This document shows positions 1-7,955 of a stretch of 46,554 bases of DNA, one piece after another. Origin of the DNA: an uncultured Rhodobacter sp. (GTDB lineage Bacteria > Pseudomonadota > Alphaproteobacteria > Rhodobacterales > Rhodobacteraceae); the NCBI GenBank assembly GCA_945952585.1, contig CAMFII010000014.1:1-46554 (forward strand). The letters run 5' to 3'. The position numbers and the translations under genes are program-made. The notes beneath the pieces were generated by a model. It did not search any database. It worked only from the letters and a program-made list of their open reading frames with translations, and was not told the origin of the DNA. Position 1 is the stretch's first letter. Every line of letters starts with the position of its first letter.

Positions 1-39
1 TACCTTAGCACAGGCCAGATCACCGACGACGACCCCCAT
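1..39 (-). CDS. possible 5' end of a gene running off the window
   Basis: An ATG on the minus strand at 39 opens a frame of 13 codons (MGVVVGDLACAKV) with no stop before the window edge. A purine-rich stretch (GAGGGGAG) lies about 10 bases upstream and could be a ribosome binding site. The start is 89 bases beyond the stop of the RidA gene, in the same direction, so it could be a further gene of that operon or an unrelated one. Too little is visible to name it, and a chance open frame is possible. Confidence 0.25.
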   Translation of the reverse strand, partial: MGVVVGDLACAKV

Positions 40-128
40 GTTCTGTCCACTCCCCTCAACGCGCAGTGTGCCGGATTTAGAGGCAACGCGACACCCAGAT
101 AATTGAATGGTCCCAACTGGATGTAAGC

Positions 129-488
129 CTAAAGACGCCTAGGATTACGGGCGACGACGATCATCTCGACGCGCATACCTGCACGCGCCAGAGCAACGCC
201 ACCTGTTGCCCGGGCCGGAGCGTTGCCCGGATCGACCCAGGCATCCCAGACGGCGTTCATCCCAGCGAAATCCGCCATGTCGGCCAGCCAGACCTGGACC
301 GACGCGATGTCGGCCTTGCTGCCGCCCAGTTCTGCCATCACGGCATCGACATTCGCCAGAACCTGCCGGGTCTGGGTCGTGATGTCCGCCGTCAGATCGT
401 CGGGCACCTGCCCGGCCAGAAAGACGATGTCGCCGACCGTGACGGCCTCGCTCATGCGGGGGCCGGGATTGAGGCGGGTCAATGTCAT
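129..488 (-). CDS. RidA/YjgF/Rid family protein
   Basis: A 119-aa Rid-family protein. Members of this family hydrolyse reactive enamine/imine intermediates or act as small deaminases in amino-acid breakdown. The family pattern is clear: an N-terminal strand region (NPGPRMSEAV), then VFLAGQVP, and a C-terminal block ending APARATGG...VEMIVVA, where the Arg of PARA is the usual carboxylate-binding position. An in-frame ATG exists 24 bases upstream, at 512, but a strong AAGGAAG site sits just before the ATG at 488, so 488 is preferred. It is the last clear gene of the minus-strand operon, 16 bases after the DUF3726 gene. A related protein is encoded at 14799-15143; both carry the unusual MAD-x3-MNAVWD stretch. 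Confidence 0.85.
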   Translation of the reverse strand: MTLTRLNPGPRMSEAVTVGDIVFLAGQVPDDLTADITTQTRQVLANVDAVMAELGGSKADIASVQVWLADMADFAGMNAVWDAWVDPGNAPARATGGVALARAGMRVEMIVVARNPRRL

Positions 489-504
489 AATTCTTCCTTC
501 GGTT

Positions 505-1221
505 TCAGTCATTGTCGCTGACCATCGCGCCAGCGCCCCGGCGCGAGGTTTCGGATGCCGGAACTGTCGTGCGCATTGACAGCGCGTTGAGTCCGGCTAG
601 CGTCTCTGCCGAGAGAGGGCACATGTCGGGGGCAGGGGGCGCGATCTTGTGTTCCGCCCGGCACGTCACCAGCACAACCTGTGCTTCCTGCAGCTTGGAA
701 AGCGCGGTCAGCTGTGCCGGATCCACCTCACCGTCGGCCGAAATATAGGCCTTTTCGCCGTTCCAACCGATTTCGATCGCCGCATTGATCGCCTTGGCGA
801 TTCGCGCCAGATGTGGAACGGCAAGCACCGGATGACGCAACGCCCCGACCATGACAGGCGCGGCAGAGACGCCTTCCGGCAGGCCCGCGTGGTCGTCCAG
901 CGACGCGCCGGCCGTGATCGGGCAAAGCGCGCGCCCGTCCTGCGCCGCCCAGATCCGGCCAGAGATGGTCAGGGCACCACCTCCCGCAGGCCGCGCCGCA
1001 AGATGGGCCAGCAGGGCCGCCGGACCATCAATGCCGCGGGCAGCCAACCAGCCGGCCGCGAAGCCGGCTTCTTCGGCCAGCCCCCATGGCATGCCGGCGC
1101 CGCGTGCGGCCTTCAGGCACAGGGTTTCCACTTCGTTGCGCGACAAGCGGGTCAGCGGCACGGGATGTTCGGAAAAGGTCGTCGCCGAGGCTGTCGGATC
1201 ATGGGCTTCCGTCAAGGACAT
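505..1221 (-). CDS. DUF3726 family protein
   Basis: A 238-aa protein. The N-terminal segment LSRNEVETLCLKAARGAGMPWG followed by AEEAGFAAGWLAARG is the recognisable signature of DUF3726, a family of unknown function that I associate with Rhodobacterales and other proteobacterial catabolic operons. No signal peptide or membrane segment is seen. The ATG at 1221 overlaps the stop of the upstream gene (TGATG), which implies translational coupling. A GGGAGGA site lies 8 bases before it, inside the upstream gene. A GTG one codon earlier is less likely. Its operon partners (BCCT transporter, ALDH, RidA) suggest a role in breaking down an amino-acid or betaine-like compound, but its activity is unknown. 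Confidence 0.75.
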   Translation of the reverse strand: MSLTEAHDPTASATTFSEHPVPLTRLSRNEVETLCLKAARGAGMPWGLAEEAGFAAGWLAARGIDGPAALLAHLAARPAGGGALTISGRIWAAQDGRALCPITAGASLDDHAGLPEGVSAAPVMVGALRHPVLAVPHLARIAKAINAAIEIGWNGEKAYISADGEVDPAQLTALSKLQEAQVVLVTCRAEHKIAPPAPDMCPLSAETLAGLNALSMRTTVPASETSRRGAGAMVSDND

Positions 1222-2894
1222 CACCGGTTCCTCCCGGCCATTTCATCGGGATAGGGCATGTCTTGGAACATGCTGATACGGACCCATTTGTCGGACCGCG
1301 GATCAAAGCGGCTGGCGCCGAAGAAGGCCAGCTTGCAGCGCATCAGGTCGATGGGCAGCATGTCCTTGCCGATCAAGTTGTCACGCACTTCGGCGAAGGG
1401 GTGGCCTTCGGCAATCTGCACCCGCCGAGCAGCATAGCGCTGGCCGGGGTCGCGCATCAGGAAGGCGGCGACGGTCGTGTCACCGTCTTCGCCTTGAAGT
1501 GCGATGTGCAGCTCCTGCACCAGCCGGGCGATGCAGAGTGGTTGTTCCAATTCGGCACCGTCTTCGCTGTGACGTTCGCCCAACCGCGGTTCGAGCTTTT
1601 CCTCAGACACATACCAGAAGCGGGCATCGCTCGCGGAATCACGGAAGTCGATATCCAGCGCCCAGCGGAAATGCTCGCGGATCAGCCGACGCAGGGTCTC
1701 GACGGTCATTGCACCATCGATGCGCGCTGCAATGGCCTCGTCGGCGGACATGGTGGGGCCGAGATCGTCGATGAGCTTTCCATGCGGTTCAAGCATCAGG
1801 GACAGAAGCGCCTCTTGCCCCTCCAGCGTCAGCGTGACCTCGCCCCAGTGCCAAAGATCGTCCCACGGATAGGGTGAAGTTCGGGGCCAGTTCGTAAGCT
1901 TGTTTGCTATCAGGTCAAGATCGGCATCGAGATCCTTCAGCTTTGCAACCTGGATGGGGTGCTCGGACTGCCACAGTCCGGCGTTGCGACGGGCCTCGGC
2001 CAGCGCAGCATTCAGGGACTGAAGGCTGTCGGCATCGGCTGTCGGCAGGGCGCGGACGCGGGCTAGCGCTTCTTCCCGTGCGCGCATCCAGTTGTTCATG
2101 AGAACCGGATGGCGCACAAGGAACGGCGCCATGCCGAGGCCGGTGGAATTGCCAACGCCAAGGCTGCGGCGGGTGGCAGGATCCAGCCGCGCCGCGCGCT
2201 CGCCGCCCCTCGATGCCGCCAGATGTTCAACAAGGTCGGTGGTGAACTGGCGGGTAAGCCAGACGCTGAGCATCTCGGCCTGGAAAGGGGCCGCCATTTC
2301 CGGCCGGTCGGCGATGATCGAACGGTCGGCGGCGCCGAACTTGCCCGCGCCATAGACGGCGGTGGTGCGCATCAGATAGCCGACGGCGGCGACCTCGGCC
2401 GGGTCGGGCTGTTCGCCCTGCGCCAGCCGGTCAACCACATGTGCAAACAGCCGGACGGAGCGGTTGGCGCGGCTGAGCGACAGCTCGTGCGGGGTGATCC
2501 GGCCCGCCTCCTGCAGGGGGACATTGGCTTCGAGCCGCGCAATATCCTCGCGCGTGGGGTTACCATCGAACAGGGCAAAGGTCGCGTCCCAGGCGGTGGC
2601 AATCACTCTGTCGGACCGCATCTCGTCAGGCAGGTCATGGGCAAAGGCCACCAGGCTGTAGGTGCGGACGGGGCCGATGGCGCGATAGACCGCGCGGCCG
2701 ACACCCTTCGCATTGATGTCCCACAGCGGGCGGTCAAAGCGCCAGCCTTCGCTTTCCATTCGGCGCAGCAACTGGCGCAGGAACGAAAGCCGCGTCGGAT
2801 GGGCGGCCCCCATGCGAGCAAGCGTCATCACTTGATCTGGCGAACGGCGGAACCGGGCCAGATCGCCGGTCGGTTGGGGCAACATGCGGTTCAT
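1221..2894 (-). CDS. uncharacterised 557-aa protein of the BCCT/ALDH operon
   Basis: I do not recognise this protein. It is 557 aa, apparently cytoplasmic, with no signal peptide, no membrane segment and no nucleotide-binding loop. It is rich in Arg and Trp (for example SEGWRFDRPLWDINAKGVGRAVY near residue 50, WDDLWHWGEVTL near 345). It is helical in character, and its C-terminal third contains acidic stretches around EEKLEPRLGERHSEDG. It lies between a BCCT transporter gene and a DUF3726 gene in one direction, and is coupled to the latter by a TGATG overlap. The company it keeps suggests an enzyme, possibly the first catabolic step for whatever the transporter imports. That is inference from context only. 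The opposite-strand frames here are shadows. Confidence 0.6.
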   Translation of the reverse strand: MNRMLPQPTGDLARFRRSPDQVMTLARMGAAHPTRLSFLRQLLRRMESEGWRFDRPLWDINAKGVGRAVYRAIGPVRTYSLVAFAHDLPDEMRSDRVIATAWDATFALFDGNPTREDIARLEANVPLQEAGRITPHELSLSRANRSVRLFAHVVDRLAQGEQPDPAEVAAVGYLMRTTAVYGAGKFGAADRSIIADRPEMAAPFQAEMLSVWLTRQFTTDLVEHLAASRGGERAARLDPATRRSLGVGNSTGLGMAPFLVRHPVLMNNWMRAREEALARVRALPTADADSLQSLNAALAEARRNAGLWQSEHPIQVAKLKDLDADLDLIANKLTNWPRTSPYPWDDLWHWGEVTLTLEGQEALLSLMLEPHGKLIDDLGPTMSADEAIAARIDGAMTVETLRRLIREHFRWALDIDFRDSASDARFWYVSEEKLEPRLGERHSEDGAELEQPLCIARLVQELHIALQGEDGDTTVAAFLMRDPGQRYAARRVQIAEGHPFAEVRDNLIGKDMLPIDLMRCKLAFFGASRFDPRSDKWVRISMFQDMPYPDEMAGRNR

Positions 2895-2915
2895 CTTCTT
2901 CTCCGGTTCCGTATG

Positions 2916-2939
2916 GCCCGGGGGCTGGCGCCCCCGGGC
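2916..2939 (-). terminator. GC-rich intercistronic hairpin after the BCCT gene
   Basis: A perfect 10-bp inverted repeat, GCCCGGGGGC and GCCCCCGGGC, separated by a 4-base loop (TGGC). It lies in the 51-base gap between the BCCT stop and the start of the 557-aa gene. No T-run follows on either strand, so it is not a classical intrinsic terminator. It more likely attenuates read-through or protects the 3' end of the transporter message. A similar hairpin sits after the opine-binding protein gene at 13304-13328. Confidence 0.5.
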
Positions 2940-2945
2940 GAAGAC

Positions 2946-4493
2946 TCAGGCCTTGCGGCCCAGCATCAGGGTGATTCGCAGCGCGTCCCATAGCGATGGC
3001 AGCAGGATGATCGATACCGGAACTGCCGTCACGACGATGAAGCTTTGCAGCTTGCCAATGCCGCCCGACCCGGTCGAGATCAGGATTAGCGCCATCACCC
3101 CCATGGCAATCCCCCAGAAGGCGCGCAGCGCAACTGAGGGTTCGCCCTCGGACATCGCCGCCGAGATCACATAGCTCATCGAATCGCTGGTGGTGGCCAC
3201 AAAGATCATGGTCAGGATCAGAAACAGGATCGACAGGATGAACCCGGCCGGCATGGCGCTGGTGATTGCCAGCAGCGCGGCGGGCAGGTTGAAGCCCTCG
3301 AACGGTCCGGCAATGACCCCGGGCGAGGCCATTTCGAAGGCGATGCCCGACCCGCCGATAATGGTGAACCAGAAATTGGTGATCAGCGGTGCCGCAATTG
3401 ACAGCATGAGGACGATCTGGCGGATCGACCGGCCACGGCTGACCCGGGCGATGAAGATCGCCATCAGCGGACCATAGCCCATGAACCAGCCCCAGAAGAA
3501 CACGGTCCACCAGCCCAGCCAGCCGGGTTCGCCGAACATCCCCGCCTCGCCGCGATACATCGACATCTGGAAGAAGTTCTCAAGATAGACGCCCATGCCG
3601 CCGAAGAAGCTGCTCAGCATGGCCGTGGTCGGCCCGAATACCAGAAGGAAGACCAGAAGGCCGAGCGCCAGGATCACGTTCAGCGTGGACAGCATCTGGA
3701 TACCCTTGGCCAGGCCCGAAATGGCCGACAGCGTATAGACCGCGACCAGCGCCATGATCACCACGGCCTGCGTGGCGAAGGTATCGGGAATGCCGGTCAG
3801 GGCATTGATGCCATAAGACATCTGCAGACCAAGGAAACCGATCGGCCCGACCGTGCCCGCAACCACGGCGACGATGCAGGTGGCGTCCGCAATCAGGCCG
3901 ATGGGACCGTTGATCGCCCGGTCGCCGAACACGGGATAGAGCAGCGTGCGCGGCGCCAGCGGCAGGCCTTTGTCATAGTGGTAATGCATCAGCATGACGC
4001 CCGAAAGCGAACCGAGGATCGCCCAGGCCAAAAAGCCCCAATGCAGAAAGCTTTGCGCCATTGCAATATTGGCGCGGGCCTGAAGATCGGCCGGCGCCTC
4101 GCCGAACAGCGGCGGGGTGGACAGGAAATGCGCGATCGGCTCCCCGGCGGCCCAGAACACGCCGCCACCGGCCAGCAGCGTGCACATGATCATCGACGCC
4201 CAGTTGAAGGTCTTGAACTCGGGCATCGACAGCCCGCCAAGGCGCGCGCGGCCGCCAGGCAGCACGCAAAGGACAAGGCTGATCAAGAATGTGGCCAGCA
4301 TCAGGATCTGCCAGTAAAGGCCGAAGTACTTGGCCGAAACCGCAAAGCCCCAGTCAACCGCCGCCGAAAGCCTGTCAAGGTCCACCAGCGCGTATAGGCA
4401 AAATAGCAGGATAAACCCACCCGACAGCGCGAACAGCGGTCTGTTGATCCGCTGCAAGGCGCTGCGTCCTCCCTCCATCGAAATATCTGCCAT
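2946..4493 (-). CDS. BCCT family (betaine/carnitine/choline) transporter
   Basis: A 515-aa inner-membrane protein with about twelve hydrophobic segments. BCCT landmarks are GEPIAHF in an early loop, SFLHWGFLAWAILG, and the long helix-8 region FFWGWFMGYGPLMAIFIARVSRGRSIRQ, which matches the family pattern of aromatic box plus R-x-SRGR. Members import quaternary ammonium or sulfonium solutes (betaine, carnitine, choline, DMSP), driven by H+ or Na+. The start at 4493 follows a strong AGGGAGGA site six bases upstream. An ORF start 99 bases further up lacks one. It lies 37 bases after the M19 gene in the same operon. The substrate cannot be told from sequence; the nearby dipeptidase and ALDH favour a catabolic rather than osmotic role. 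Confidence 0.9.
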   Translation of the reverse strand: MADISMEGGRSALQRINRPLFALSGGFILLFCLYALVDLDRLSAAVDWGFAVSAKYFGLYWQILMLATFLISLVLCVLPGGRARLGGLSMPEFKTFNWASMIMCTLLAGGGVFWAAGEPIAHFLSTPPLFGEAPADLQARANIAMAQSFLHWGFLAWAILGSLSGVMLMHYHYDKGLPLAPRTLLYPVFGDRAINGPIGLIADATCIVAVVAGTVGPIGFLGLQMSYGINALTGIPDTFATQAVVIMALVAVYTLSAISGLAKGIQMLSTLNVILALGLLVFLLVFGPTTAMLSSFFGGMGVYLENFFQMSMYRGEAGMFGEPGWLGWWTVFFWGWFMGYGPLMAIFIARVSRGRSIRQIVLMLSIAAPLITNFWFTIIGGSGIAFEMASPGVIAGPFEGFNLPAALLAITSAMPAGFILSILFLILTMIFVATTSDSMSYVISAAMSEGEPSVALRAFWGIAMGVMALILISTGSGGIGKLQSFIVVTAVPVSIILLPSLWDALRITLMLGRKA

Positions 4494-4530
4494 GTCGTTC
4501 CTCCCTGAACGTTGTGTCATGGGGCCGCCG

Positions 4531-5544
4531 TCAACCGACAGCGCGCCTCGATAGTGTTTGTGGCATCTCGGCGGGGCCGAAACTGATCTCAAAAAAGCGA
4601 TGCCAATTGCCGCCCATCACGCCGTCGATAGCAGCGAGATCCAGCCCTGCCGCCTTGAGCCCCGCGCGGAGGCTGCCGAAATCGCGGTTGTCGTGGAACC
4701 ATGCGGGCATCGGCGGAAACCCCGGCGCATCGGCACTGCCTTCGCCGTAATCCACCGTCTTGGTCCAACGCCCGGTTCGCATCCATTCGACGATGCTGTC
4801 GGGCTGGTCTTGGCACAGATCGGTACCGATCCCAACCTGACGGGGACCGACCAGATCCAGCGCGCGGGCCACCATGTCGCACCAGTCCTGAAGCGTGCAG
4901 GCGCTGCCGCCCTTGAGGTGATGCGGATACACCGACAGACCCAGAAACCCGCCGGATTGGCCAAGCGCGCGCAGCAGCGTATCCGACTTGTTGCGCAGCG
5001 CCGGGTGCCAGCTGTGCAGATTGGCGTGGCTGATGGTGATCGGCCGCGTCGAATGCTCAATCGCCTCGAGCGTGGAACGTTCGGCCGAATGGCTCATGTC
5101 CACGACCATGCCGACGCGGTTCATCTCGGAAACCACGGCGCGGCCCATGCGGGTCAACCCGCTGTCGGTGTCTTCGTAGCAGCCCGAGGCCAGCAGCGAC
5201 TGATTGTTGTAGGTCAGTTGCATGAACCTCAGGCCTAGCGTGTGCAGCACCTCGACCAGGCCGATGTCGTCCTCGATGCAGGACGGATTCTGCGAGCCGA
5301 AGAAGATCGCGGTGCGCCCGGTGTCGCGGGCGCGGCTCACATCGGCGGCTGTCCGCCCCTGAAAGATCAGGTCGGGGAACAGCTCGAACCATCGGTTCCA
5401 GCGTTCGATCACCTGCACCGTCTCGCGGAAGGTCTCGTGATAGGTGATGGTGACATGCACCGCATCCACGCCACCGGCGCGCATCTGGCGAAAGATCTTT
5501 TCCGACCAGTTGGCGTATTGCAGGCCGTCGATCAGCGGCGTCAT
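4531..5544 (-). CDS. M19 (renal/membrane) dipeptidase-like protein
   Basis: A 337-aa protein of the peptidase M19 family (amidohydrolase TIM barrel). Visible landmarks are LRFMQLTYNN, GMVVDMSHS, PITISHAN, LGLSVYPHHL and VGIGTD. The two His of the DMSH and SHAN motifs correspond to metal ligands of the family. Two other expected metal-site elements are not seen: the N-terminal H-x-D is replaced by DGLQYANW, and the bridging Glu region reads FGSQNPSCIEDD. This suggests an atypical metal centre or a different reaction. M19 proteins often accompany betaine, dimethylglycine and sarcosine catabolic genes. The start overlaps the ALDH stop by four bases (ATGA), so the two are co-translated. Confidence 0.82.
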   Translation of the reverse strand: MTPLIDGLQYANWSEKIFRQMRAGGVDAVHVTITYHETFRETVQVIERWNRWFELFPDLIFQGRTAADVSRARDTGRTAIFFGSQNPSCIEDDIGLVEVLHTLGLRFMQLTYNNQSLLASGCYEDTDSGLTRMGRAVVSEMNRVGMVVDMSHSAERSTLEAIEHSTRPITISHANLHSWHPALRNKSDTLLRALGQSGGFLGLSVYPHHLKGGSACTLQDWCDMVARALDLVGPRQVGIGTDLCQDQPDSIVEWMRTGRWTKTVDYGEGSADAPGFPPMPAWFHDNRDFGSLRAGLKAAGLDLAAIDGVMGGNWHRFFEISFGPAEMPQTLSRRAVG

Positions 5545-6992
5545 TCCGGCGCCCCCGCGGCGACATAGGCGGTCTTCACGCTGGTGTAGAACTCGGCTGC
5601 GTAGCGTCCCTGTTCGCGCGAACCAAAGCTGGACGCGCCGCGTCCGCCAAAGGGCACATGGTAATCGGTGCCGGCGGTGGGCAGGTTCACCATGACGCAG
5701 CCCGCCCGCATGTTGGCGCGGAAATGACTGGCGCGCGAGAGGCTGCGGGTCATGATCCCGGCGGTCAGGCCGAACTGGCTGTCATTGGCGATGGACAGCG
5801 CCTCGGCATAGTTGTCGGCCTTGATCAGGCAGGTAATCGGGGCGAACATTTCCTCGCGGTTGACGGTCATGTCATTGCGGGTTCCGGCCAGCACGGCAGG
5901 GGCCATGTAATAGCCCTGGGTCTCGCGTTCCACACGGTCGCCGCCGCACAGCAGCTCGGCGCCCTCGGCGCGGCCCTTTTCGACATAGGCGAGGTTCTGG
6001 GCAAGCTGGCTTTCGCTGACCACCGGGCCAATCTGGGTGCCGTCTTGCAGCGCGTGGCCGACCTTGAACGCCTTGGCCGCCGCGACCAGCCGCTCCGCGA
6101 ACTGGTCATGGATCGCGGAATGCACGATCAGCCGGCTGGCTGCGGTGCATTTCTGCCCCGTCCCGCCAAAGGCCGCATTGGCGGCATGAGTGACGGCCAG
6201 ATCCAGATCACAATCGTCCATGATGAGCATGGGGTTCTTGGACCCCATCTCCATCTGCACCTTGGTCATGTTGGCCACGGCTGCGGCCGCGATGCCGCGC
6301 CCGACACCCACCGAGCCGGTAAAGCTGATCGCATCCACCTTGGGGCTTTCGACCAGCCGCTGCCCGACCTCGCGGCCCGAACCCAGCACCAGGTTGAACA
6401 AGCCCGGCGGAATATCCTGCCGCGCGATGATTTCGGCCAGCGCGACCGCACTGGCGGGGGTCAGGTTGGCGGGCTTCCAGACCACGGCATTGCCAAAGGC
6501 CAGCGCGGGCGCGATCTTCCATGCTGGCGTCGCCACCGGGAAATTCCACGGGCTGACGATCGCTACCACGCCCACCGGCTCGCGCCGCACGTCGATCTCG
6601 ATGCCGGGGCGCACGCTTTCGGCCAGATCGCCCTGATTGCGCAGACATTCCGCCGCGTAATAGGTAAAGAACTGGCCGGCGCGATAGGTCTCGCCCTTGC
6701 CCTCGGCCAAGGGCTTGCCTTCCTCGCGCGCGATGATGCGGCCGATTTCCCCGGCGCGGGCCATCAGCTCGGTGCCGATGGCCATCAGCACGTCATGGCG
6801 TTTCTGGATGCCGGCCGCCCACCAGACCGGCTGGGCCGCCCGCGCCGCGTCCAGCGCCTGATCCAGCTGCTCGGCGCTGGCCTGGTCATAATGGCCGATC
6901 AGGTCCGACAGGTCGGACGGGTTGCGGTTCTCGATCGTCGAGATGCCGGACTGCCAGCGGCCCGCGATATGAAGATGCTGATTCTGGGTCAT
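5541..6992 (-). CDS. NAD(P)-dependent aldehyde dehydrogenase
   Basis: A 483-aa aldehyde dehydrogenase that oxidises an aldehyde or semialdehyde to the acid. The family set is complete: PWNF with the oxyanion Asn150, the cofactor region KPANLTP, FTGSVGVG (224-231), general base Glu248 in MEMGSKNP, and nucleophile Cys282 in GTGQKCTAAS. The overall look is nearest to alpha-ketoglutaric or succinic semialdehyde dehydrogenases, but the substrate is uncertain. It is the first gene of the minus-strand operon and is divergent from a LysR gene 90 bases away, which probably controls it. The long plus-strand frame across this gene (5658-7052) is a GC-driven shadow. Confidence 0.92.
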   Translation of the reverse strand: MTQNQHLHIAGRWQSGISTIENRNPSDLSDLIGHYDQASAEQLDQALDAARAAQPVWWAAGIQKRHDVLMAIGTELMARAGEIGRIIAREEGKPLAEGKGETYRAGQFFTYYAAECLRNQGDLAESVRPGIEIDVRREPVGVVAIVSPWNFPVATPAWKIAPALAFGNAVVWKPANLTPASAVALAEIIARQDIPPGLFNLVLGSGREVGQRLVESPKVDAISFTGSVGVGRGIAAAAVANMTKVQMEMGSKNPMLIMDDCDLDLAVTHAANAAFGGTGQKCTAASRLIVHSAIHDQFAERLVAAAKAFKVGHALQDGTQIGPVVSESQLAQNLAYVEKGRAEGAELLCGGDRVERETQGYYMAPAVLAGTRNDMTVNREEMFAPITCLIKADNYAEALSIANDSQFGLTAGIMTRSLSRASHFRANMRAGCVMVNLPTAGTDYHVPFGGRGASSFGSREQGRYAAEFYTSVKTAYVAAGAPE

Positions 6993-7036
6993 GGCGCCTC
7001 ACTTTCCTTTGCATCCGGTTTAGGGCGCGCCTATCA

Positions 7037-7062
7037 ATTCAGGCAATCTTGAAGTTCTGAAT
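7037..7062. promoter_or_regulatory. candidate LysR operator between ALDH and lysR
   Basis: An inverted repeat ATTCAG-N14-CTGAAT lies in the 90-base gap between the divergent ALDH and LysR genes. Within it, TTCA-N8-TGAA is also dyad-symmetric. LysR regulators commonly bind dyads in the gap they share with a divergent target and repress their own gene. Assignment is by position and symmetry only. Confidence 0.4.
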
Positions 7063-7082
7063 GAAATTGCAGGAGAACTGAA

Positions 7083-7955
7083 ATGAAACTCGAGATGCTG
7101 CGCGTCTTCCAGACCACCGCCGCGCAGGGGTCGCTGGCCCGTGCGGCCGAGGCCCTGGGCAGAACGCCCTCGGCCGTCTCGATGATGCTCTTGCAACTGG
7201 AACAGGAGGTCGGCGGCGCGCTTTTCGAGGCGGGCCGCAAGAGCCGCCTGACACCGCTCGGCCTTCTGGTGCTGGAGGAAAGCCGCCGCGCCAACGAGGC
7301 GTTCGAGCGCAGCGTCGGCGCGATCCGCCGCTATGCCACCGCGACCGGCGGGCTGGTGCGGATCGCGGCGGTGCCGTCCGCGACCATCGGTCTGTTGCCC
7401 CCGGTGATCCTGCGGTTTCGCCGCGAACGCCCGGATGTGCGGTTGGAAATCAACGATGTGGACAGCGCCTCGGTCCGCCGCCGGATCGAGAATGACGAGG
7501 CGGATATCGGCATCGTTTCGGCGGCACCGGAAAACGCCGGCGAAGGAACGCTGATCGAACGCACGCCGCTGGGCATCGTCTGCCGGGTGGGTGGCCCCAT
7601 CGACCGCGCGGCAAGCGAGGGCCGCAGGGATTGGGCACTGATGGAACTGGAGCCGATGATCGTCAACCCGCTCTGCGGGATGGTGAAGAACCCTGCCGTC
7701 GAAGGGCTGGTGCTGCGCTCAGGCCTTGAATCGCGCAATACCACGGCCCTTCTGGCTTTCGTTCATGCCGGGCTGGGCGCCACGATCCTGCCCGAAAGCG
7801 CGATGCGTGCAACGGGCGGCGCGCTCTCCTTCTTGCAGCCCGACGACCCTGGCGCCTTTCGGCACCTGTTGAAGATCCGCCAGACCACGCGGCCCGCACC
7901 CCCGGTGGTCGAGACGTTCTGGAAAAGCCTTCACGCCCTGTCGCCGGGGGATTGA
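7083..7955 (+). CDS. LysR-family transcriptional regulator
   Basis: A 290-aa LysR-type regulator. The N-terminal winged helix-turn-helix is clear: MLRVFQTTAAQGSLARAAEALG, then TPSAVSMMLLQLEQEVGGALFE. The C-terminal co-inducer domain includes LVRIAAVPSATIGLLPPVILRFRR, similar to the CysL/CbbR-like effector fold. The ATG at 7083 has an AGGAG site eight bases upstream. It is divergent from the ALDH-M19-BCCT operon and is its likely activator. Its 3' end overlaps the convergent next LysR gene by 25 bases (7931-7955). The inducer is unknown; the operon's substrate or its aldehyde product is the obvious candidate. Confidence 0.92.
   Translation: MKLEMLRVFQTTAAQGSLARAAEALGRTPSAVSMMLLQLEQEVGGALFEAGRKSRLTPLGLLVLEESRRANEAFERSVGAIRRYATATGGLVRIAAVPSATIGLLPPVILRFRRERPDVRLEINDVDSASVRRRIENDEADIGIVSAAPENAGEGTLIERTPLGIVCRVGGPIDRAASEGRRDWALMELEPMIVNPLCGMVKNPAVEGLVLRSGLESRNTTALLAFVHAGLGATILPESAMRATGGALSFLQPDDPGAFRHLLKIRQTTRPAPPVVETFWKSLHALSPGD

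Noticed and set aside
5658-7052. 464-aa open frame on the plus strand
   Set aside because: It is antisense to a complete aldehyde dehydrogenase with all catalytic residues. The translation is His/Gly/Asp-rich with no family pattern, as expected for the shadow of a GC-rich gene.
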